The position numbers and the translations under genes were made by a program. Positions 1 through 10,378 of a DNA stretch of 64,000 nucleotides are shown here, one piece after another. Numbering within the stretch: position 1 is the first letter of the stretch; each line of letters begins with the position of its first letter. This DNA comes from Altererythrobacter sp. CAU 1644 (GTDB lineage Bacteria > Pseudomonadota > Alphaproteobacteria > Sphingomonadales > Sphingomonadaceae). The stretch spans positions 755,001-819,000 of the forward strand of contig NZ_CP121106.1 in NCBI RefSeq assembly GCF_029623755.1, given 5' to 3'. The notes under the pieces were generated by a model. The model saw nothing but the letters and a program-made list of their open reading frames with translations. It was not told the origin of the DNA and searched no databases.

Positions 1-1
1 T

Positions 2-697
2 GAGTCCCTCGGAAAGGCGACGCTCGTCGGTATGGCCAGTCGCCGCACGGTGGACCTGGTCGAACTCGACAATCTGAGGATCGGCAATCAGGTGATCCAT
101 AACGTTGCCGCTCCCGTGCTCGAGAAAGAACATGTCGGCGCGGAGGGCATTATCGGGCTCGACAGCCTGCAGGATTTTCGGGTTCTGCTCGATTTCCGCA
201 ACGAGACGATCACGGTCGAGGATGTATCATCCAAGTCCAGCCGCAGGGGTTACGAGATCATCGTCCGCGCGCGGCACAAACTCGGGCAGCTCCTGATTAC
301 CGATGCACTTGTCGACGGGGTCAAGACCGTCGTGATCATTGATACCGGGGCCCAGGCAAGCATGGGCAACATTGCGCTGCGCGAAAAGATCCGCGCCCGC
401 CGCGAGCACGAGGTCGAAACGATGGACGTCAACGGCGTCAAGCTGATGGCCAATTATTTCCTCGCACGGAGCCTCGAGATCCAGGGCATGGAACTGACCG
501 ACGTGCCGATAACATACGCCGATACCCCGGCCTTCGAAGCGCTCGGCCTACAGGACACGCCGGTCCTGTCGCTGGGCATGGAGCATCTCAAGCTGTTCGA
601 CCGGATTTCGATCGATTTCTCGAATAGCCGGATCATGTTCGATTTGCCGGGGAGAAAGCGCTGGCGTTCGTCGGACGCGACTGCCTCCCGCATGTGA
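2..697 (+). CDS. Retropepsin-like aspartyl protease, 5' end outside window
   Basis: The reading frame is open from the window edge, so the start lies upstream. The 231 visible residues match, block for block, the C-terminal two thirds of the intact gene at 47244-48305: the GAEGIIGLDSL block near the N-terminus and an IDTGAQASMGN block encoded near position 341. The D-T-G followed by a small hydrophobic patch is the catalytic-Asp signature of clan AA retropepsin-like proteases. By analogy to the paralogue the missing part should carry a signal peptide and a first DSG/DTG lobe, so the whole protein would be a periplasmic or secreted two-lobed aspartyl protease. Substrate unknown. The gene ends 65 bp before the ABC transporter on the same strand. 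Confidence 0.75.
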   Translation, partial: ESLGKATLVGMASRRTVDLVELDNLRIGNQVIHNVAAPVLEKEHVGAEGIIGLDSLQDFRVLLDFRNETITVEDVSSKSSRRGYEIIVRARHKLGQLLITDALVDGVKTVVIIDTGAQASMGNIALREKIRARREHEVETMDVNGVKLMANYFLARSLEIQGMELTDVPITYADTPAFEALGLQDTPVLSLGMEHLKLFDRISIDFSNSRIMFDLPGRKRWRSSDATASRM

Positions 698-762
698 TCG
701 CCGATCGGCAAATGTGCCAAAGCCTTGCCTGAACCCATCCTCGCGCCCACATTCGCCGCGAG

Positions 763-2580
763 ATGCCGCCTGACGAGATCGATAATCGCCCGCTAGACGC
801 CGAGGGCTGGCTCACGCTGCGGCGGTTCCTGCCCTATCTCTGGCCGCGCGATAATCCGACACTGCGCCGGCGGATCGTAGGTGCGATGATGCTGGTGCTC
901 GCGGCGAAAGCCACGACGCTGGCGCTGCCCTTCGCCTACAAGCGTGCGGTCGATGCCATGACCACGCCGGACAACCAGGCGATGATGGTCGCGCTGGCGT
1001 TTGTCCTGGCCTACGCGGCGGGAAGGTTTGCCGCCGTCACCTTCGACAATCTGCGCAACATCACCTTTGAACGTGTCGGGCAGGAAGCGACCCGCCAATT
1101 GGCCGAGGACACGTTCGCCCGCCTTCACCAACTTTCGCTACGGTTCCATCTCTCGCGGCGCACCGGCGAGGTCACCAAGACGATCGATCGCGGGACCAAG
1201 AGCATCGATATCATGCTCTACTTCATGCTATTCAACATTGCTCCGACTGCACTCGAACTTATCGCGGTGGGCGTGATCTTCTACTTCAGTTTCGGCTGGG
1301 AGCTGGTCGCTGCAACCGCCCTTACCGTCGCCGCCTACATTGTGGTGACCCGCCAGATTACCGAATGGCGCAACGAACTGCGCAAGCAGATGAACGAGCT
1401 CGACGGCACTGCCCTGGCGCGTTCAGTGGACAGCCTACTCAATTACGAAACGGTGAAATACTTCGGTGCAGAGGCGCGCGAGCACAAGCGTTACGGCGAG
1501 TCGGCGCGAGCCTTCGCCGAGGCGGCAATCAAGTCGGAGAATTCGCTCGGCCTGCTCAATATCAGCCAGGCGTTGATCATGAACCTGCTGATGGGCGGCG
1601 CCATGGCCTTTACCGTGTGGCAATGGAGCAAGGGCGTTCTGACGACCGGCGATCTGGTACTGGTCAATACCTACCTGACGCAGCTGTTCCGCCCGCTCGA
1701 CATGCTCGGCATGGTCTATCGTACCGTGCGCCAAGGGCTGATCGACATGAGCGCGATGTTCCAGTTGATCGATACCGACGCGGAAGTGAAGGATGCACCT
1801 GGCGCCCCGGCGCTGGTGGTGCGCCGCCCGACCCTTACCTTCGAGAACGTAGTGTTCGGCTACGAACCGGACCGGACAATTCTGCACGGGTTGAGCTTTG
1901 AAGTCCCCGCAGGCCACCACGTGGCTATCGTCGGCCCGTCGGGCGCGGGCAAGAGCACCATCGGGCGCCTGCTGTTTCGCTTCTACGACCCGCGATCCGG
2001 GCGCATCTTGATCGATGGGCAGGATATTGCGGGCGTCACACAGGAGAGCCTGCGCGCCGCGATCGGGATTGTTCCGCAGGATAGCGTGCTGTTCAACGAC
2101 ACGATCGGCTACAACATCGCCTATGGCCGCGACGGGGCGAGCGAGGAAGACGTCCGGCGCGCTGCCGAAGGCGCCGCCATCCTTCCATTCATCGAGCGCT
2201 TGCCGCAAGGCCTCGATACCGAGGTGGGCGAGCGTGGGCTCAAGCTATCGGGTGGAGAGAAGCAGCGGGTCGCGATCGCCCGTACACTGGTCAAGGATCC
2301 ACCAATCCTGTTGCTGGACGAGGCGACCAGCGCGCTCGACACGCGAACCGAACAGGAAATACTTGCGACACTCCACCGCGTTTCCGAACGCCGCACGACC
2401 GTCGCCATTGCCCATCGCTTGTCGACCGTGGCCGATGCCGATCAGATCCTAGTGCTCGAGCAAGGTCGTTTGGCGGAACAGGGAACGCACAGCGCGCTGC
2501 TCGCCAAGGGTGCGCTCTATGCCGAAATGTGGGCGCGCCAGGCTGCCGAACGCGAGGAAGAACGCGACGCCGCCGAGTAG
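763..2580 (+). CDS. ATM1/ABCB7-type ABC exporter, fused membrane and ATPase domains
   Basis: A 605-residue half-transporter with a transmembrane domain (about residues 35-320) followed by a nucleotide-binding domain. Walker A GPSGAGKS lies near residue 391, the ABC signature LSGGEKQ near residue 495, and Walker B ILLLDEATSALD just after. The stretch VTFERVGQEATRQLAEDTFARLH followed by LSLRFHLSRRTGEV is characteristic of the mitochondrial ATM1 / bacterial heavy-metal-tolerance branch, not of lipid A flippases. That family exports glutathione-conjugated or glutathione-derived sulfur compounds or metals from the cytoplasm, with homodimers as the working unit. The ATG start gives full family length. 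Specific substrate is not readable from sequence. Confidence 0.88.
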   Translation: MPPDEIDNRPLDAEGWLTLRRFLPYLWPRDNPTLRRRIVGAMMLVLAAKATTLALPFAYKRAVDAMTTPDNQAMMVALAFVLAYAAGRFAAVTFDNLRNITFERVGQEATRQLAEDTFARLHQLSLRFHLSRRTGEVTKTIDRGTKSIDIMLYFMLFNIAPTALELIAVGVIFYFSFGWELVAATALTVAAYIVVTRQITEWRNELRKQMNELDGTALARSVDSLLNYETVKYFGAEAREHKRYGESARAFAEAAIKSENSLGLLNISQALIMNLLMGGAMAFTVWQWSKGVLTTGDLVLVNTYLTQLFRPLDMLGMVYRTVRQGLIDMSAMFQLIDTDAEVKDAPGAPALVVRRPTLTFENVVFGYEPDRTILHGLSFEVPAGHHVAIVGPSGAGKSTIGRLLFRFYDPRSGRILIDGQDIAGVTQESLRAAIGIVPQDSVLFNDTIGYNIAYGRDGASEEDVRRAAEGAAILPFIERLPQGLDTEVGERGLKLSGGEKQRVAIARTLVKDPPILLLDEATSALDTRTEQEILATLHRVSERRTTVAIAHRLSTVADADQILVLEQGRLAEQGTHSALLAKGALYAEMWARQAAEREEERDAAE

Positions 2581-2602
2581 CAGGCGGCGCCGCGCCAGAT
2601 GC

Positions 2603-5449
2603 CTACCCGCCGTCGGCTTGTCGCCTCAGATCGCTGCGCGAAAGATCGAGTTCGTCGATCGAGACCAGTTCGACATTGCTGCGCAAGGCCTTGAGGTCGT
2701 CGATGAAGTGGCGCGAATCTCCGACCACGATCAACGTCGCCCGATCGGGGTCGGCATAGCGACGCGCCGCCTCACTCGCCGCTTCGGAGGAGATTCCTGA
2801 CAGTCGATCCGCATAGGCCGCTGCCTCATCGGGTGCGATTCCCTGCATCACCAGCCCGGCGACGATCGCGTTGAACCCGTTGCTGCTTTCGAGTGCCCGC
2901 GCGTTATTGCCCGAGAGGAACAGGCGCCGCGCTTCGAGCAGGTCGTCGTCCAGGGGCTCGGCACCAAGCCTCCCCATTTCGCCGAGGATGATCTTGGCAA
3001 CCTCTGCCGCAGACTCGTTCTTGGTCTGGGCGCTCGCATAAAGAAACGAAGCATCGGCGCGATCGGGCACGCCCGAATAAGACCCGTAGCTGAGCGAACG
3101 CTTGGTTCGCACTTCCTCGAACAGCCTTCCGCTTGAACCGCCGCCGAGCACCGAGTTGGCGAGGTCGAGTGCATAATATGTCTCGTCCGAGCGCGAGACA
3201 GCACGCGTCGCCGCAAACACCGCCGCCTGACCAGCGTCTGGGATGTCGACCACGATGGTGCGAGCGGATTGTTCAGTACCCGCTGGTTGCACGATCGTCG
3301 CAGGAGCGGGTCGATTGACTGTCCAACTGCCAAAGAGATCGTTGGCGAGCGACTGGGCCGCGTCGGTTGAGATCCCCCCGCTCACGATGATCCGGGCCGT
3401 GCCAGGGTGCCACCAGGTCTCACGATGGGCGACGAGATCTTCGCGGGTGATCGAGGCGAGGCTTTCGACCGTCCCGCCGGTCTGCGTGCCATAGGGCGCA
3501 TCGCCGTAGAGCGCGACATAGAGCAGCTTGCTAGCGACTGCGCCGGGGTCTTTCATTTCCACGGTCAGGCCATCGATCGTGCGCTTTCGTTCGCGATCGA
3601 CTTCCCCTTGCGGGTAGGAGGCCGAGGTGACGACGTCTGCGAGAATCGCTCCGGCAGCTGCGAGATTCGCAACCGGTGCAGTCAGGCTGATGAATGTGCC
3701 GTCGGGATTGACCGTGGCGCCAAGCTGCGCGCCCAGGCCCTCTAGCTGCGACGCGATATCGGTCGCGGTCTGCCCGTCGGTCCCCTTGCCGGCCAATGCC
3801 GCCGCAAATTCCGCCAGACCAGCCTTGTCGCGCGGATCGCTTGCCGACCCACCCGGGAAGAGCACTGTCATGGTCGCGATCGGGACGTCCCCCGTCTGGG
3901 TCGCCACCAATTCGATCCCATTATCGAGTTCGGTTGCGACAATCGGTGGCACTGCCACATCCGGCCTCTTCCCCGGCGCGGGGGGTTCCTCGCGGACGCC
4001 TTCCGGCAATACTTGGAGCGGCTCGCCCGAAACCGGTGGAAGCGTGCGGTATTCAGGCAGGCGAACCGGGTTTGCATAGGACGACGGATCGTCTTCGCCG
4101 GCGACGTAGCGGAAATCCACCCGCGTTTCCGGCTCGAGCCATGCGTTGGCTACTCGGCGAATATCGGCGGGCGTCACTGCGGCCACTCCTGCGAGGCGCT
4201 TGTCAGCTGCGCGCGGGTCGCCCGTCGACACCAGCGCCTCGCCCAATTCAAAGGCCCTGCCGCGGGCGGTCTCGCGCTGGCGCAGCGCGCTGGCGAATAT
4301 CTCGTTCTTGGCCTCGGCCAATTCAGCTGGGCTGACTTCGCTATCGCGCAGACGCGCGATTTCGGCTGCCAGGATCGCGTCGATCTCTTCGATGTTCGCC
4401 TGTGGATTCAGCGTGGCATATCCCGCGATATATCCGCCATCTTCATTCTCTGAGTAGAAGAAACTGGTGTCGACGGCCTTGCCGCTCCGCACCAGCCGCT
4501 CATCGAGCCGGCTATTCTCGCCGCGCGTCATGATCGCCGCGAGCACATCGAGTGCCGGCGCATCGGGATGGGTCGTTCCCGGGCCCCGCCAAAGCGAGCC
4601 ACTGATCGGCAGCGGCACATTGGGCGCCGTCGCGACGAGGCTGCGCGGGCCGCTGCGCTGCGGCTCCTCGATCGTGATCGCGAGATCGACCGGGTTGGTG
4701 CGGCGCGGAATATCGCCGAAATACTGGTTCACGAGGCTGTGAAGGTCGGCAATCTGGAAGTTGCCGGCGACTATCAGGGTCGCGGTATCCGGTCCGTAGA
4801 AGGCCTGGTGAAAGGCGCGCGCGTCGTCGAGTGTCGCCGCGTCGAGGTCTTCGAGACTGCCGATCCCGGTCCGGCGATAGGGCAGGTGATCATAGGCGTT
4901 CTCGGCAACGACGAAGCGCATCCGGCCATAGGGCGGTGCGAGCACGCGCTGACGCAATTCTTCCTTCACGACGTCGCGTTCGCGATCGAATACTTCCTGG
5001 TCGATGACTGGCTTGAACATGCGTTCGCGGTGCGTCCACAGCATCCGTTCGAGATATTCGGCAGGGACCGTCTCGTAATAGTTCGTCCGGTCGCCACCGG
5101 TGGAGGCATTGCGCGTCCCCCCTACGTCGGCGGTCAGGCCGTAGATCATGTTGTAGGGCATGTTCTCGGTCTTGCGGCTGAGAATATGCTCAAACAGGTG
5201 GGCGAAACCGCTGCGCCCTTCGGGGTCATGCTTGGAGCCGACTTCGTACCACAGCGAGGTTGTCACCGTGGCCGTTGTCTCGTCGGGTATCGCGATCACG
5301 CGCAATCCGTTGTCGAGCGACCACTCAGTGAAGTCGATGACGGGTGCCGAGAGGGTCGGCGCTGCAGCCTCTTGCTGCTCGGCTCCAGCCGGAGCGGCCG
5401 CGACAATGGCCAGCGCAGCAGCGCTGCTAGCCAGAATATGCTTGATCAT
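2603..5449 (-). CDS. Periplasmic M16 family zinc metallopeptidase, duplicated domains
   Basis: A 948-residue protein with a Sec signal peptide (MIKHILASSAAALAIVAAAP, cleavage near AGAEQ). The inverted zinc motif HLFEH is at residues 84-88, with the following acidic helix containing ERDVVKEEL as the third-ligand region. The polypeptide contains two M16 repeats (roughly 40-480 and 510-930). Only the first has the HxxEH motif, the usual arrangement in which the second half is structural. It should degrade peptides in the periplasm. The gene is convergent with the ABC exporter, ending 22 bp from it. A 6-bp inverted repeat lies upstream at 5477-5501. Confidence 0.9.
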   Translation of the reverse strand: MIKHILASSAAALAIVAAAPAGAEQQEAAAPTLSAPVIDFTEWSLDNGLRVIAIPDETTATVTTSLWYEVGSKHDPEGRSGFAHLFEHILSRKTENMPYNMIYGLTADVGGTRNASTGGDRTNYYETVPAEYLERMLWTHRERMFKPVIDQEVFDRERDVVKEELRQRVLAPPYGRMRFVVAENAYDHLPYRRTGIGSLEDLDAATLDDARAFHQAFYGPDTATLIVAGNFQIADLHSLVNQYFGDIPRRTNPVDLAITIEEPQRSGPRSLVATAPNVPLPISGSLWRGPGTTHPDAPALDVLAAIMTRGENSRLDERLVRSGKAVDTSFFYSENEDGGYIAGYATLNPQANIEEIDAILAAEIARLRDSEVSPAELAEAKNEIFASALRQRETARGRAFELGEALVSTGDPRAADKRLAGVAAVTPADIRRVANAWLEPETRVDFRYVAGEDDPSSYANPVRLPEYRTLPPVSGEPLQVLPEGVREEPPAPGKRPDVAVPPIVATELDNGIELVATQTGDVPIATMTVLFPGGSASDPRDKAGLAEFAAALAGKGTDGQTATDIASQLEGLGAQLGATVNPDGTFISLTAPVANLAAAGAILADVVTSASYPQGEVDRERKRTIDGLTVEMKDPGAVASKLLYVALYGDAPYGTQTGGTVESLASITREDLVAHRETWWHPGTARIIVSGGISTDAAQSLANDLFGSWTVNRPAPATIVQPAGTEQSARTIVVDIPDAGQAAVFAATRAVSRSDETYYALDLANSVLGGGSSGRLFEEVRTKRSLSYGSYSGVPDRADASFLYASAQTKNESAAEVAKIILGEMGRLGAEPLDDDLLEARRLFLSGNNARALESSNGFNAIVAGLVMQGIAPDEAAAYADRLSGISSEAASEAARRYADPDRATLIVVGDSRHFIDDLKALRSNVELVSIDELDLSRSDLRRQADGG

Positions 5450-5476
5450 TGATGTGGCGTCCCCGTTGGCTTGAAA

Positions 5477-5501
5477 CTGTCCTGCCTGCCTAAACGGACA
5501 G
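5477..5501. promoter_or_regulatory. Inverted repeat upstream of the M16 peptidase gene
   Basis: CTGTCC (5477-5482) and GGACAG (5496-5501) form a perfect 6-bp inverted repeat with a 13-bp spacer, 28 bp ahead of the M16 start codon. It could be an operator or a 5' hairpin; no promoter boxes are clear enough to decide. Confidence 0.25.
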
Positions 5502-5703
5502 ACTGCTTCGCCTCAAGCGAGAACTCGCCGAAATTCCCACCAACGGCCGATATTCTTCGACACGGCGCGAGTCGGCCAATTGGTTTCGTCCGGATGTTCG
5601 CTCAAAGGTTGCGCTGCACTGCACAATAGTCCAAGGCGCCGGAGAACAGGTCTGCTCATCTCTCTGCGGACCGCAAGACATCCCCTTTAGCTAGGTATAT
5701 CCC

Positions 5704-7209
5704 ATGACCCACCCCGGCATGCAGGCCGATGGTTGGTTCGCGAATATTCGCGCCGACATCCTTGCGGGCATCGTTGTTGCCCTCGCCCTGATCCCCGAAG
5801 CGATCGGTTTTTCGATCATCGCTGGCGTCGACCCGCGCGTGGGGCTCTATGCCTCGGTTGCGATCGCCATGGTCATTGCCTTTACCGGCGGGCGACCGGG
5901 CATGATCTCGGCAGCGACGGCTGCGGTGGCGGTCGTAGTGGTGCCGCTGGTGCGCGATCACGGGGTCGAGTACCTCTTTGCGGCAACGATCCTGATGGGC
6001 GTGTTCCAGGCAATTGCCGCCCTGCTGCGGCTCGACCTGCTGATGCAGTTCGTCAGCCGCTCGGTCATCACCGGCTTCGTCAATGCCCTCGCGATCCTGA
6101 TTTTCATGGCACAACTGCCGCAACTCGATCCAACTGCCGACGGCATCGGCTGGATGACTTATGCGATGGTCGCGGCAGCGCTGGCCATGATCTACCTGAT
6201 TCCGAAGCTCACCACCGCCGTTCCCAGCCCACTGATCGCGATCGTGGTCCTGACTGCACTGACGATCTGGCTTGATGCGCCGGTCAACACCGTGTCGGAC
6301 ATGGGCGAACTGCCCGAGGGCCTGCCCTATTTCATGCTGCCCGACGTGCCGCTGACCTGGGAAACGCTGCGCATCATCGCTCCATACGCGGCGACAATGG
6401 CGGCAGTCGGCCTACTCGAATCGCTGCTGACGGCGCAGATCGTCGACGACATGACGCACACCGGCAGCAACAAGCGGCGCGAGAGCGCTGGCCAGGGCAT
6501 CGCCAATGTCATCGCGGCCCTGTTCGGCGGCATGGGTGGCTGCGCCATGATCGGCCAGTCGGTCATCAATGTGACCAGCGGAGGGCGTGGCCGCCTATCG
6601 ACCTTCACCGCCGGCTTCGCGCTGCTGGTCCTGCTCGCCGCGCTGGGTGATCTTGTCGGCCAGGTGCCGATGCCGGCACTTGTGGCGATCATGATCATGG
6701 TCTCGATCGGGACCTTCTCGTGGAATTCGATCCCCAATATCGGCAAGCATCCGTGGCAGAGTTCGGTGGTCATGGTCACGACCGTTGTGGTCGTGGTTGC
6801 CACGCACAATCTCGCGCTTGGCGTGCTGGTCGGCGTCGTTCTTTCCGGTGTGTTCTTCACCCACAAGGTGATGACCATGTTCGAAGTCGTCCGCGAACGG
6901 GACGGAGATACCGCGATCTACCGCGCCAAGGGCCAGATCTTCTATGCCAGCGTTGACCGTTTCGAGGCCGCGTTCGGTCCCGAGGGCCTGCAGCCCGATC
7001 CGGCCGACCACGTCATCATCGACGTGCGCAAAGCACATTTCTGGGACATCTCGGCCATCGCCGCGCTCGACAAGGTGGTGGAGCGCATGCGCCGCAACGG
7101 CCGCAGCGTGCAGGTGCGCGGACTGAACCGGGCGAGTTCGGACCTGTTCGACAAGTTCGCGCTGACCGACAAGACCGGCGTGGAAATCGGACTGGCACCG
7201 CACCCCTAG
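5704..7209 (+). CDS. SulP family anion transporter with C-terminal STAS domain
   Basis: A 501-residue inner-membrane protein. The N-terminal half carries the SulP signature region ([20 protein letters not shown] followed by GLYAS) and about ten to twelve hydrophobic segments to about residue 385. The C-terminal region from about residue 400 is a STAS domain ([21 protein letters not shown]). SulP proteins move sulfate, bicarbonate or other small anions, often with Na+ or H+ coupling. No carbonic anhydrase or sulfur-assimilation gene is adjacent, so the substrate remains open. The ATG chosen sits right after the sequence TATATCCC, which may be a -10 element giving a very short leader. Confidence 0.88.
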   Translation: MTHPGMQADGWFANIRADILAGIVVALALIPEAIGFSIIAGVDPRVGLYASVAIAMVIAFTGGRPGMISAATAAVAVVVVPLVRDHGVEYLFAATILMGVFQAIAALLRLDLLMQFVSRSVITGFVNALAILIFMAQLPQLDPTADGIGWMTYAMVAAALAMIYLIPKLTTAVPSPLIAIVVLTALTIWLDAPVNTVSDMGELPEGLPYFMLPDVPLTWETLRIIAPYAATMAAVGLLESLLTAQIVDDMTHTGSNKRRESAGQGIANVIAALFGGMGGCAMIGQSVINVTSGGRGRLSTFTAGFALLVLLAALGDLVGQVPMPALVAIMIMVSIGTFSWNSIPNIGKHPWQSSVVMVTTVVVVVATHNLALGVLVGVVLSGVFFTHKVMTMFEVVRERDGDTAIYRAKGQIFYASVDRFEAAFGPEGLQPDPADHVIIDVRKAHFWDISAIAALDKVVERMRRNGRSVQVRGLNRASSDLFDKFALTDKTGVEIGLAPHP

Positions 7210-7256
7210 GCAAAGATTGCCTTTGCACTCAGGGATCGGTGTTCCATACTCCGACC

Positions 7257-8033
7257 ATGGCCGGGGGGAAGACACCTGTATTTCTGAACAAGATCGCGGT
7301 GCAACTGCGCGAGCAAAACTGGTTCGCCCTCGCGGCTGAATTCGTCATCGTGGTGGTCGGGGTATTCCTCGGTCTGCAGGCCGCGAATTGGAACGAGGAA
7401 CGGCAGGAGCGGAAAGATGAGGGGGTGATCCTCACGCGGCTTCAGGCAGAAACAGCCACTCTTCTAGAGCTCGTTCGCAATGAACGCGAAGATCTGCAAA
7501 CGAGAACGGACCTCTTCACGCAGGCCCAAAGCGTCATCTTCACTTCGGCTGATCCGCGGCCGCTAACCCCGTCCGAATGCAGCGCCGTAGCCGCATCACA
7601 CATCTATCGGCGCGAAGCCGATCAGTTACCGATTCTTGAAGAGCTTCTGTCGACCGGGCGTTTCGACCGCCTGAAAGATGAAAGGATCAAGAACCAGCTG
7701 CGCCGCTATATCCTCTTTCGGGACCGACAGCGCGCCAATCACGAAGAACGCACAAACGAATTGTTCCGTCTCTACAGCCGCCATCCCGATGCGATCCAGA
7801 TTGCAGCGCTCCCGAGGGGGTCGGATACGGAACTCGATTGGGGTTACATGAAGAATCCAGACCTGCGCTTCGCTCCGCAGTGCAATGTTGATCAGATGCG
7901 CTCCAACCGGCAGTTCCTTAACGAGCTTTTCGACAATATGGGCCGCAACGGGCATGTGCTGCTTGGCTACGAAGAGCGCGAAGCCATTCTAGTCGAACTT
8001 CAGCAGAGGCTGGACGAAATCTTTGAGTCCTGA
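7257..8033 (+). CDS. Single-pass membrane protein of unknown function (DUF6090-like)
   Basis: About 258 residues. A short cytoplasmic N-terminus is followed by LREQNWFALAAEFVIVVVGV, one hydrophobic segment with a trailing FLGLQAANWNEERQ, then a long charged, mostly helical domain rich in Arg and Glu. This membrane anchor plus 'NWNEER' opening is typical of a family of uncharacterised proteins often seen as clustered paralogues in sphingomonads and marine bacteria. A GTG at 7239 would add six residues and has a slightly better ribosome-binding site (AGGGA), so the start is uncertain. The gene is convergent with the ACT-domain gene, only 7 bp apart. Confidence 0.6.
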   Translation: MAGGKTPVFLNKIAVQLREQNWFALAAEFVIVVVGVFLGLQAANWNEERQERKDEGVILTRLQAETATLLELVRNEREDLQTRTDLFTQAQSVIFTSADPRPLTPSECSAVAASHIYRREADQLPILEELLSTGRFDRLKDERIKNQLRRYILFRDRQRANHEERTNELFRLYSRHPDAIQIAALPRGSDTELDWGYMKNPDLRFAPQCNVDQMRSNRQFLNELFDNMGRNGHVLLGYEEREAILVELQQRLDEIFES

Positions 8034-8040
8034 TCACCGG

Positions 8041-8445
8041 CTAGGCAGCAGACCTTGCCAGATCCGCTAGCAACGATAGCGCCTCCTCGCCGCGCGCGGC
8101 TGGTACGAAGGCATGGTCGTGGTGGAAGGCTGCAACCATGTTGCAGGCGATGCCAGCCTCGGCCAGCGCGCTTGCAACGGCAGCCGTCAGGCCGACGCCC
8201 TCTAAGGAAGAATGCACCATCAGCGTGATGCGCGCGAAGGCCGGACCCTCCTCGCCCAACTCGCGCGCCACCGGTTCGGGGACGATCGCGGTCACGCCTT
8301 CGTCTTCGCGAAATGTGCCGATCGCCGCGCCCAGCGCCTGCGGGGCGGTGTCGGGGGTAATGACCATGAAGCAATAGCGGACCGGATCGAGCCGCGGCGC
8401 CATTTGCGTCAGCATCTCGGATCGGTCCGAAATTGCCCCGCTCAC
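8041..8445 (-). CDS. ACT domain-containing small protein
   Basis: 134 residues with the beta-alpha-beta pattern of ACT domains ([20 protein letters not shown], then the segment [20 protein letters not shown]). The [20 protein letters not shown] stretch is the typical second ACT half, ending with a conserved-looking HHDHAFVP segment. ACT domains bind amino acids or other small ligands; free-standing versions like this have no assigned role. The start codon overlaps the hslU stop by four bases (ATGA), so it is probably translated from the same heat-shock message as hslVU. Confidence 0.75.
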   Translation of the reverse strand: MSGAISDRSEMLTQMAPRLDPVRYCFMVITPDTAPQALGAAIGTFREDEGVTAIVPEPVARELGEEGPAFARITLMVHSSLEGVGLTAAVASALAEAGIACNMVAAFHHDHAFVPAARGEEALSLLADLARSAA

Positions 8446-9743
8446 AGGATATACTTGCTGAGGTCGCTATTGCCGGCGAGATCGGCGAGCTTGTCGCGCA
8501 CATAAGCCGCGTCGATCTTTACCGTTTCACCGGTATGCTCTTCGGCCTCGAAGCTGATTTCTTCGAGCAGCTTCTCCATCACCGTCTGAAGGCGGCGGGC
8601 GCCGATGTTTTCGACGCTCTCGTTCACCTGCGCAGCAATCTTGGCCACTTCGGCCACTGCATCCTCGGTGATATCGAGCTCGACCTTCTCGGTGCCGATC
8701 AGCGCCTTGTACTGCTCGACGAGGTTCGCGCGGGTTTCACTCAGGATCCGCACGAAATCCTCTTCGGTCAGCGCGCGCAGCTCGACCCGGATCGGCAGGC
8801 GGCCCTGCAGTTCGGGCAACATGTCGGAAGGCTTGGCAACGTGGAACGCACCGCTCGCGATGAACAGCACGTGGTCGGTTTTCATCGGGCCATACTTGGT
8901 GGCGACGGTCGTGCCTTCGATCAGCGGCAGCAGGTCGCGCTGTACGCCTTCACGACTGACCGAACCGCCACGCACGTCGCTGACCGCGATCTTGTCGATC
9001 TCGTCGAGGAAGACGATGCCGTTGGTTTCGGCATTCTGGAGCGCGACCCGGGCGACGTCGTCCTGGTCCATGCGCTTTTCAGCCTCTTCGTCGACCAGCT
9101 TGTCCCAAGCCTCGGGCACTTTCAGCTTGCGCCGCTTGGTCGGCTTGCGACCCATCGCTTTGCCGAACATGTCGCTGAGGTCGATCATCGTCGCCCCGCC
9201 GCCCAGGCCCGGAATGTCCATCGGCATGTTGGGCGTCTCGCTGACGTCGATCTCGACCTCGGTGTCGTTCATCGCGTTTTCGACGATGCGCTCGCGAAAG
9301 GCCTCGCGCGTGGCTTCGCTGGCATTTTCGCCAACCAGCGCATTGAGCAGGCGCTCCATCGCGGCCTGGCTGGCGGCCTCGCGCACCGCCTCGCGGCGGC
9401 GTTCCTTCTCGAGCCGAATCGCCTCCTCGGCGAGGTCGCGCGCGATCTGTTCGACGTCGCGGCCGACATAGCCGACTTCGGTGAACTTGGTCGCTTCTAC
9501 CTTGACGAACGGTGCTTCGGCCAGCTTGGCAAGGCGGCGGCTGATCTCGGTCTTGCCGCAGCCCGTGGGGCCGATCATCAGGATGTTCTTGGGCGTGACC
9601 TCGTCGCGCAGTTCGGCACCCAGCCGCTGACGGCGCCAGCGATTGCGCAGCGCCACGGCGACCGCGCGCTTGGCATCCTTCTGGCCGATGATGTGCTCGT
9701 CGAGTGCGGCGACGATCGCCTTCGGAGTGAGATTGTCGATCAT
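8442..9743 (-). CDS. hslU: ATP-dependent HslVU protease, ATPase subunit
   Basis: 433 residues, normal for the family. Walker A GPTGCGKT is at residues 58-65. The I-domain insertion with acidic and Arg-rich helices follows, then Walker [13 protein letters not shown], the sensor region, and the C-terminal tail ending DLSKYIL, the segment that inserts into HslV to activate it. HslU hexamers unfold substrates and feed them to the HslV dodecamer in the cytoplasm. It starts 14 bp after hslV on the same strand and overlaps the downstream ACT gene by 4 bp, so bamE-hslV-hslU-ACT form a run, with the promoter between bamE and hslV allowing hslVU to be induced separately. Confidence 0.97.
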   Translation of the reverse strand: MIDNLTPKAIVAALDEHIIGQKDAKRAVAVALRNRWRRQRLGAELRDEVTPKNILMIGPTGCGKTEISRRLAKLAEAPFVKVEATKFTEVGYVGRDVEQIARDLAEEAIRLEKERRREAVREAASQAAMERLLNALVGENASEATREAFRERIVENAMNDTEVEIDVSETPNMPMDIPGLGGGATMIDLSDMFGKAMGRKPTKRRKLKVPEAWDKLVDEEAEKRMDQDDVARVALQNAETNGIVFLDEIDKIAVSDVRGGSVSREGVQRDLLPLIEGTTVATKYGPMKTDHVLFIASGAFHVAKPSDMLPELQGRLPIRVELRALTEEDFVRILSETRANLVEQYKALIGTEKVELDITEDAVAEVAKIAAQVNESVENIGARRLQTVMEKLLEEISFEAEEHTGETVKIDAAYVRDKLADLAGNSDLSKYIL

Positions 9744-9757
9744 GGGATAAATGAGCC

Positions 9758-10318
9758 TTAGACCGTCTCTACGGTCACATTGCCATTGGTGAAGACGCAG
9801 ATGTCGGCGGCGACCTGCATCGCCTTACGCGCGATCACTTCGGCGTCTTCTTCATATTCGGTGAGCGCGCGGCCTGCAGCGAGCGCGTAATTCCCGCCCG
9901 ATCCGATCGCGGCGATCCCGCCTTCGGGTTCGAGCACGTCGCCGTTGCCCGTCAACACCAACAAGGCATCCTTGTCGGCGACGATCATCAGCGCTTCCAG
10001 GTTGCGGAGGTATTTGTCGGTCCGCCAGTCCTTCGCGAGCTCCACCGCGGCGCGCATCAGCTGGCCGGAATACTGCTCGAGCTTCTTCTCGAGCCGTTCG
10101 AACAGGGTGAAGGCATCGGCAGTTGCGCCGGCAAAACCGGCCACGACCTTGCCACCCTCGCCGATGCGGCGGACCTTGCGGGCGTTGGGCTTCATCACGG
10201 TGTTGCCCATCGACACCTGGCCGTCGCCAGCGATCACGGTCTTACCGTCTTTCCTGACGCCGATGATGGTGGTCCCGTGCCACTGGATCAGGCCGTGGCT
10301 CGCTTTTTCCTCGCTCAT
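9758..10318 (-). CDS. hslV: ATP-dependent HslVU protease, proteolytic subunit
   Basis: 186 residues. The mature N-terminus should be Thr16 in the stretch [20 protein letters not shown]; the preceding 15 residues are a propeptide as in other alphaproteobacterial HslV, in contrast to enterobacterial HslV where Thr follows the initiator Met. [13 protein letters not shown] is the family signature. It forms the threonine-protease core of HslVU. A heat-shock-like promoter (10327-10354) ends so close to the ATG that the transcript would be leaderless or nearly so. Confidence 0.97.
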   Translation of the reverse strand: MSEEKASHGLIQWHGTTIIGVRKDGKTVIAGDGQVSMGNTVMKPNARKVRRIGEGGKVVAGFAGATADAFTLFERLEKKLEQYSGQLMRAAVELAKDWRTDKYLRNLEALMIVADKDALLVLTGNGDVLEPEGGIAAIGSGGNYALAAGRALTEYEEDAEVIARKAMQVAADICVFTNGNVTVETV

Positions 10319-10326
10319 GCGGCGGG

Positions 10327-10354
10327 ATATGGGGACTTGAGCGCGCCGGTCAAG
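10327..10354 (-). promoter_or_regulatory. Sigma-32 (RpoH)-type heat-shock promoter of hslVU
   Basis: Read on the minus strand, CTTGACC (10354-10348) is followed by a 13-bp spacer and CCCCATAT (10334-10327). This closely fits the RpoH consensus CTTGAA-N13to17-CCCCATNT. hslVU is a classical RpoH target. Predicted start of transcription is about position 10320, with the hslV ATG at 10318, implying a leaderless mRNA. Confidence 0.7.
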
Positions 10355-10378
10355 CGAACGCGCTCAATCGAGCTTGGC

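Noticed and set aside
8433..9761. 442-codon open frame on the plus strand opposite hslU
   Set aside because: It is the exact antisense shadow of the confidently identified hslU; GC-rich third positions produce long antisense frames. No domain or start signal.
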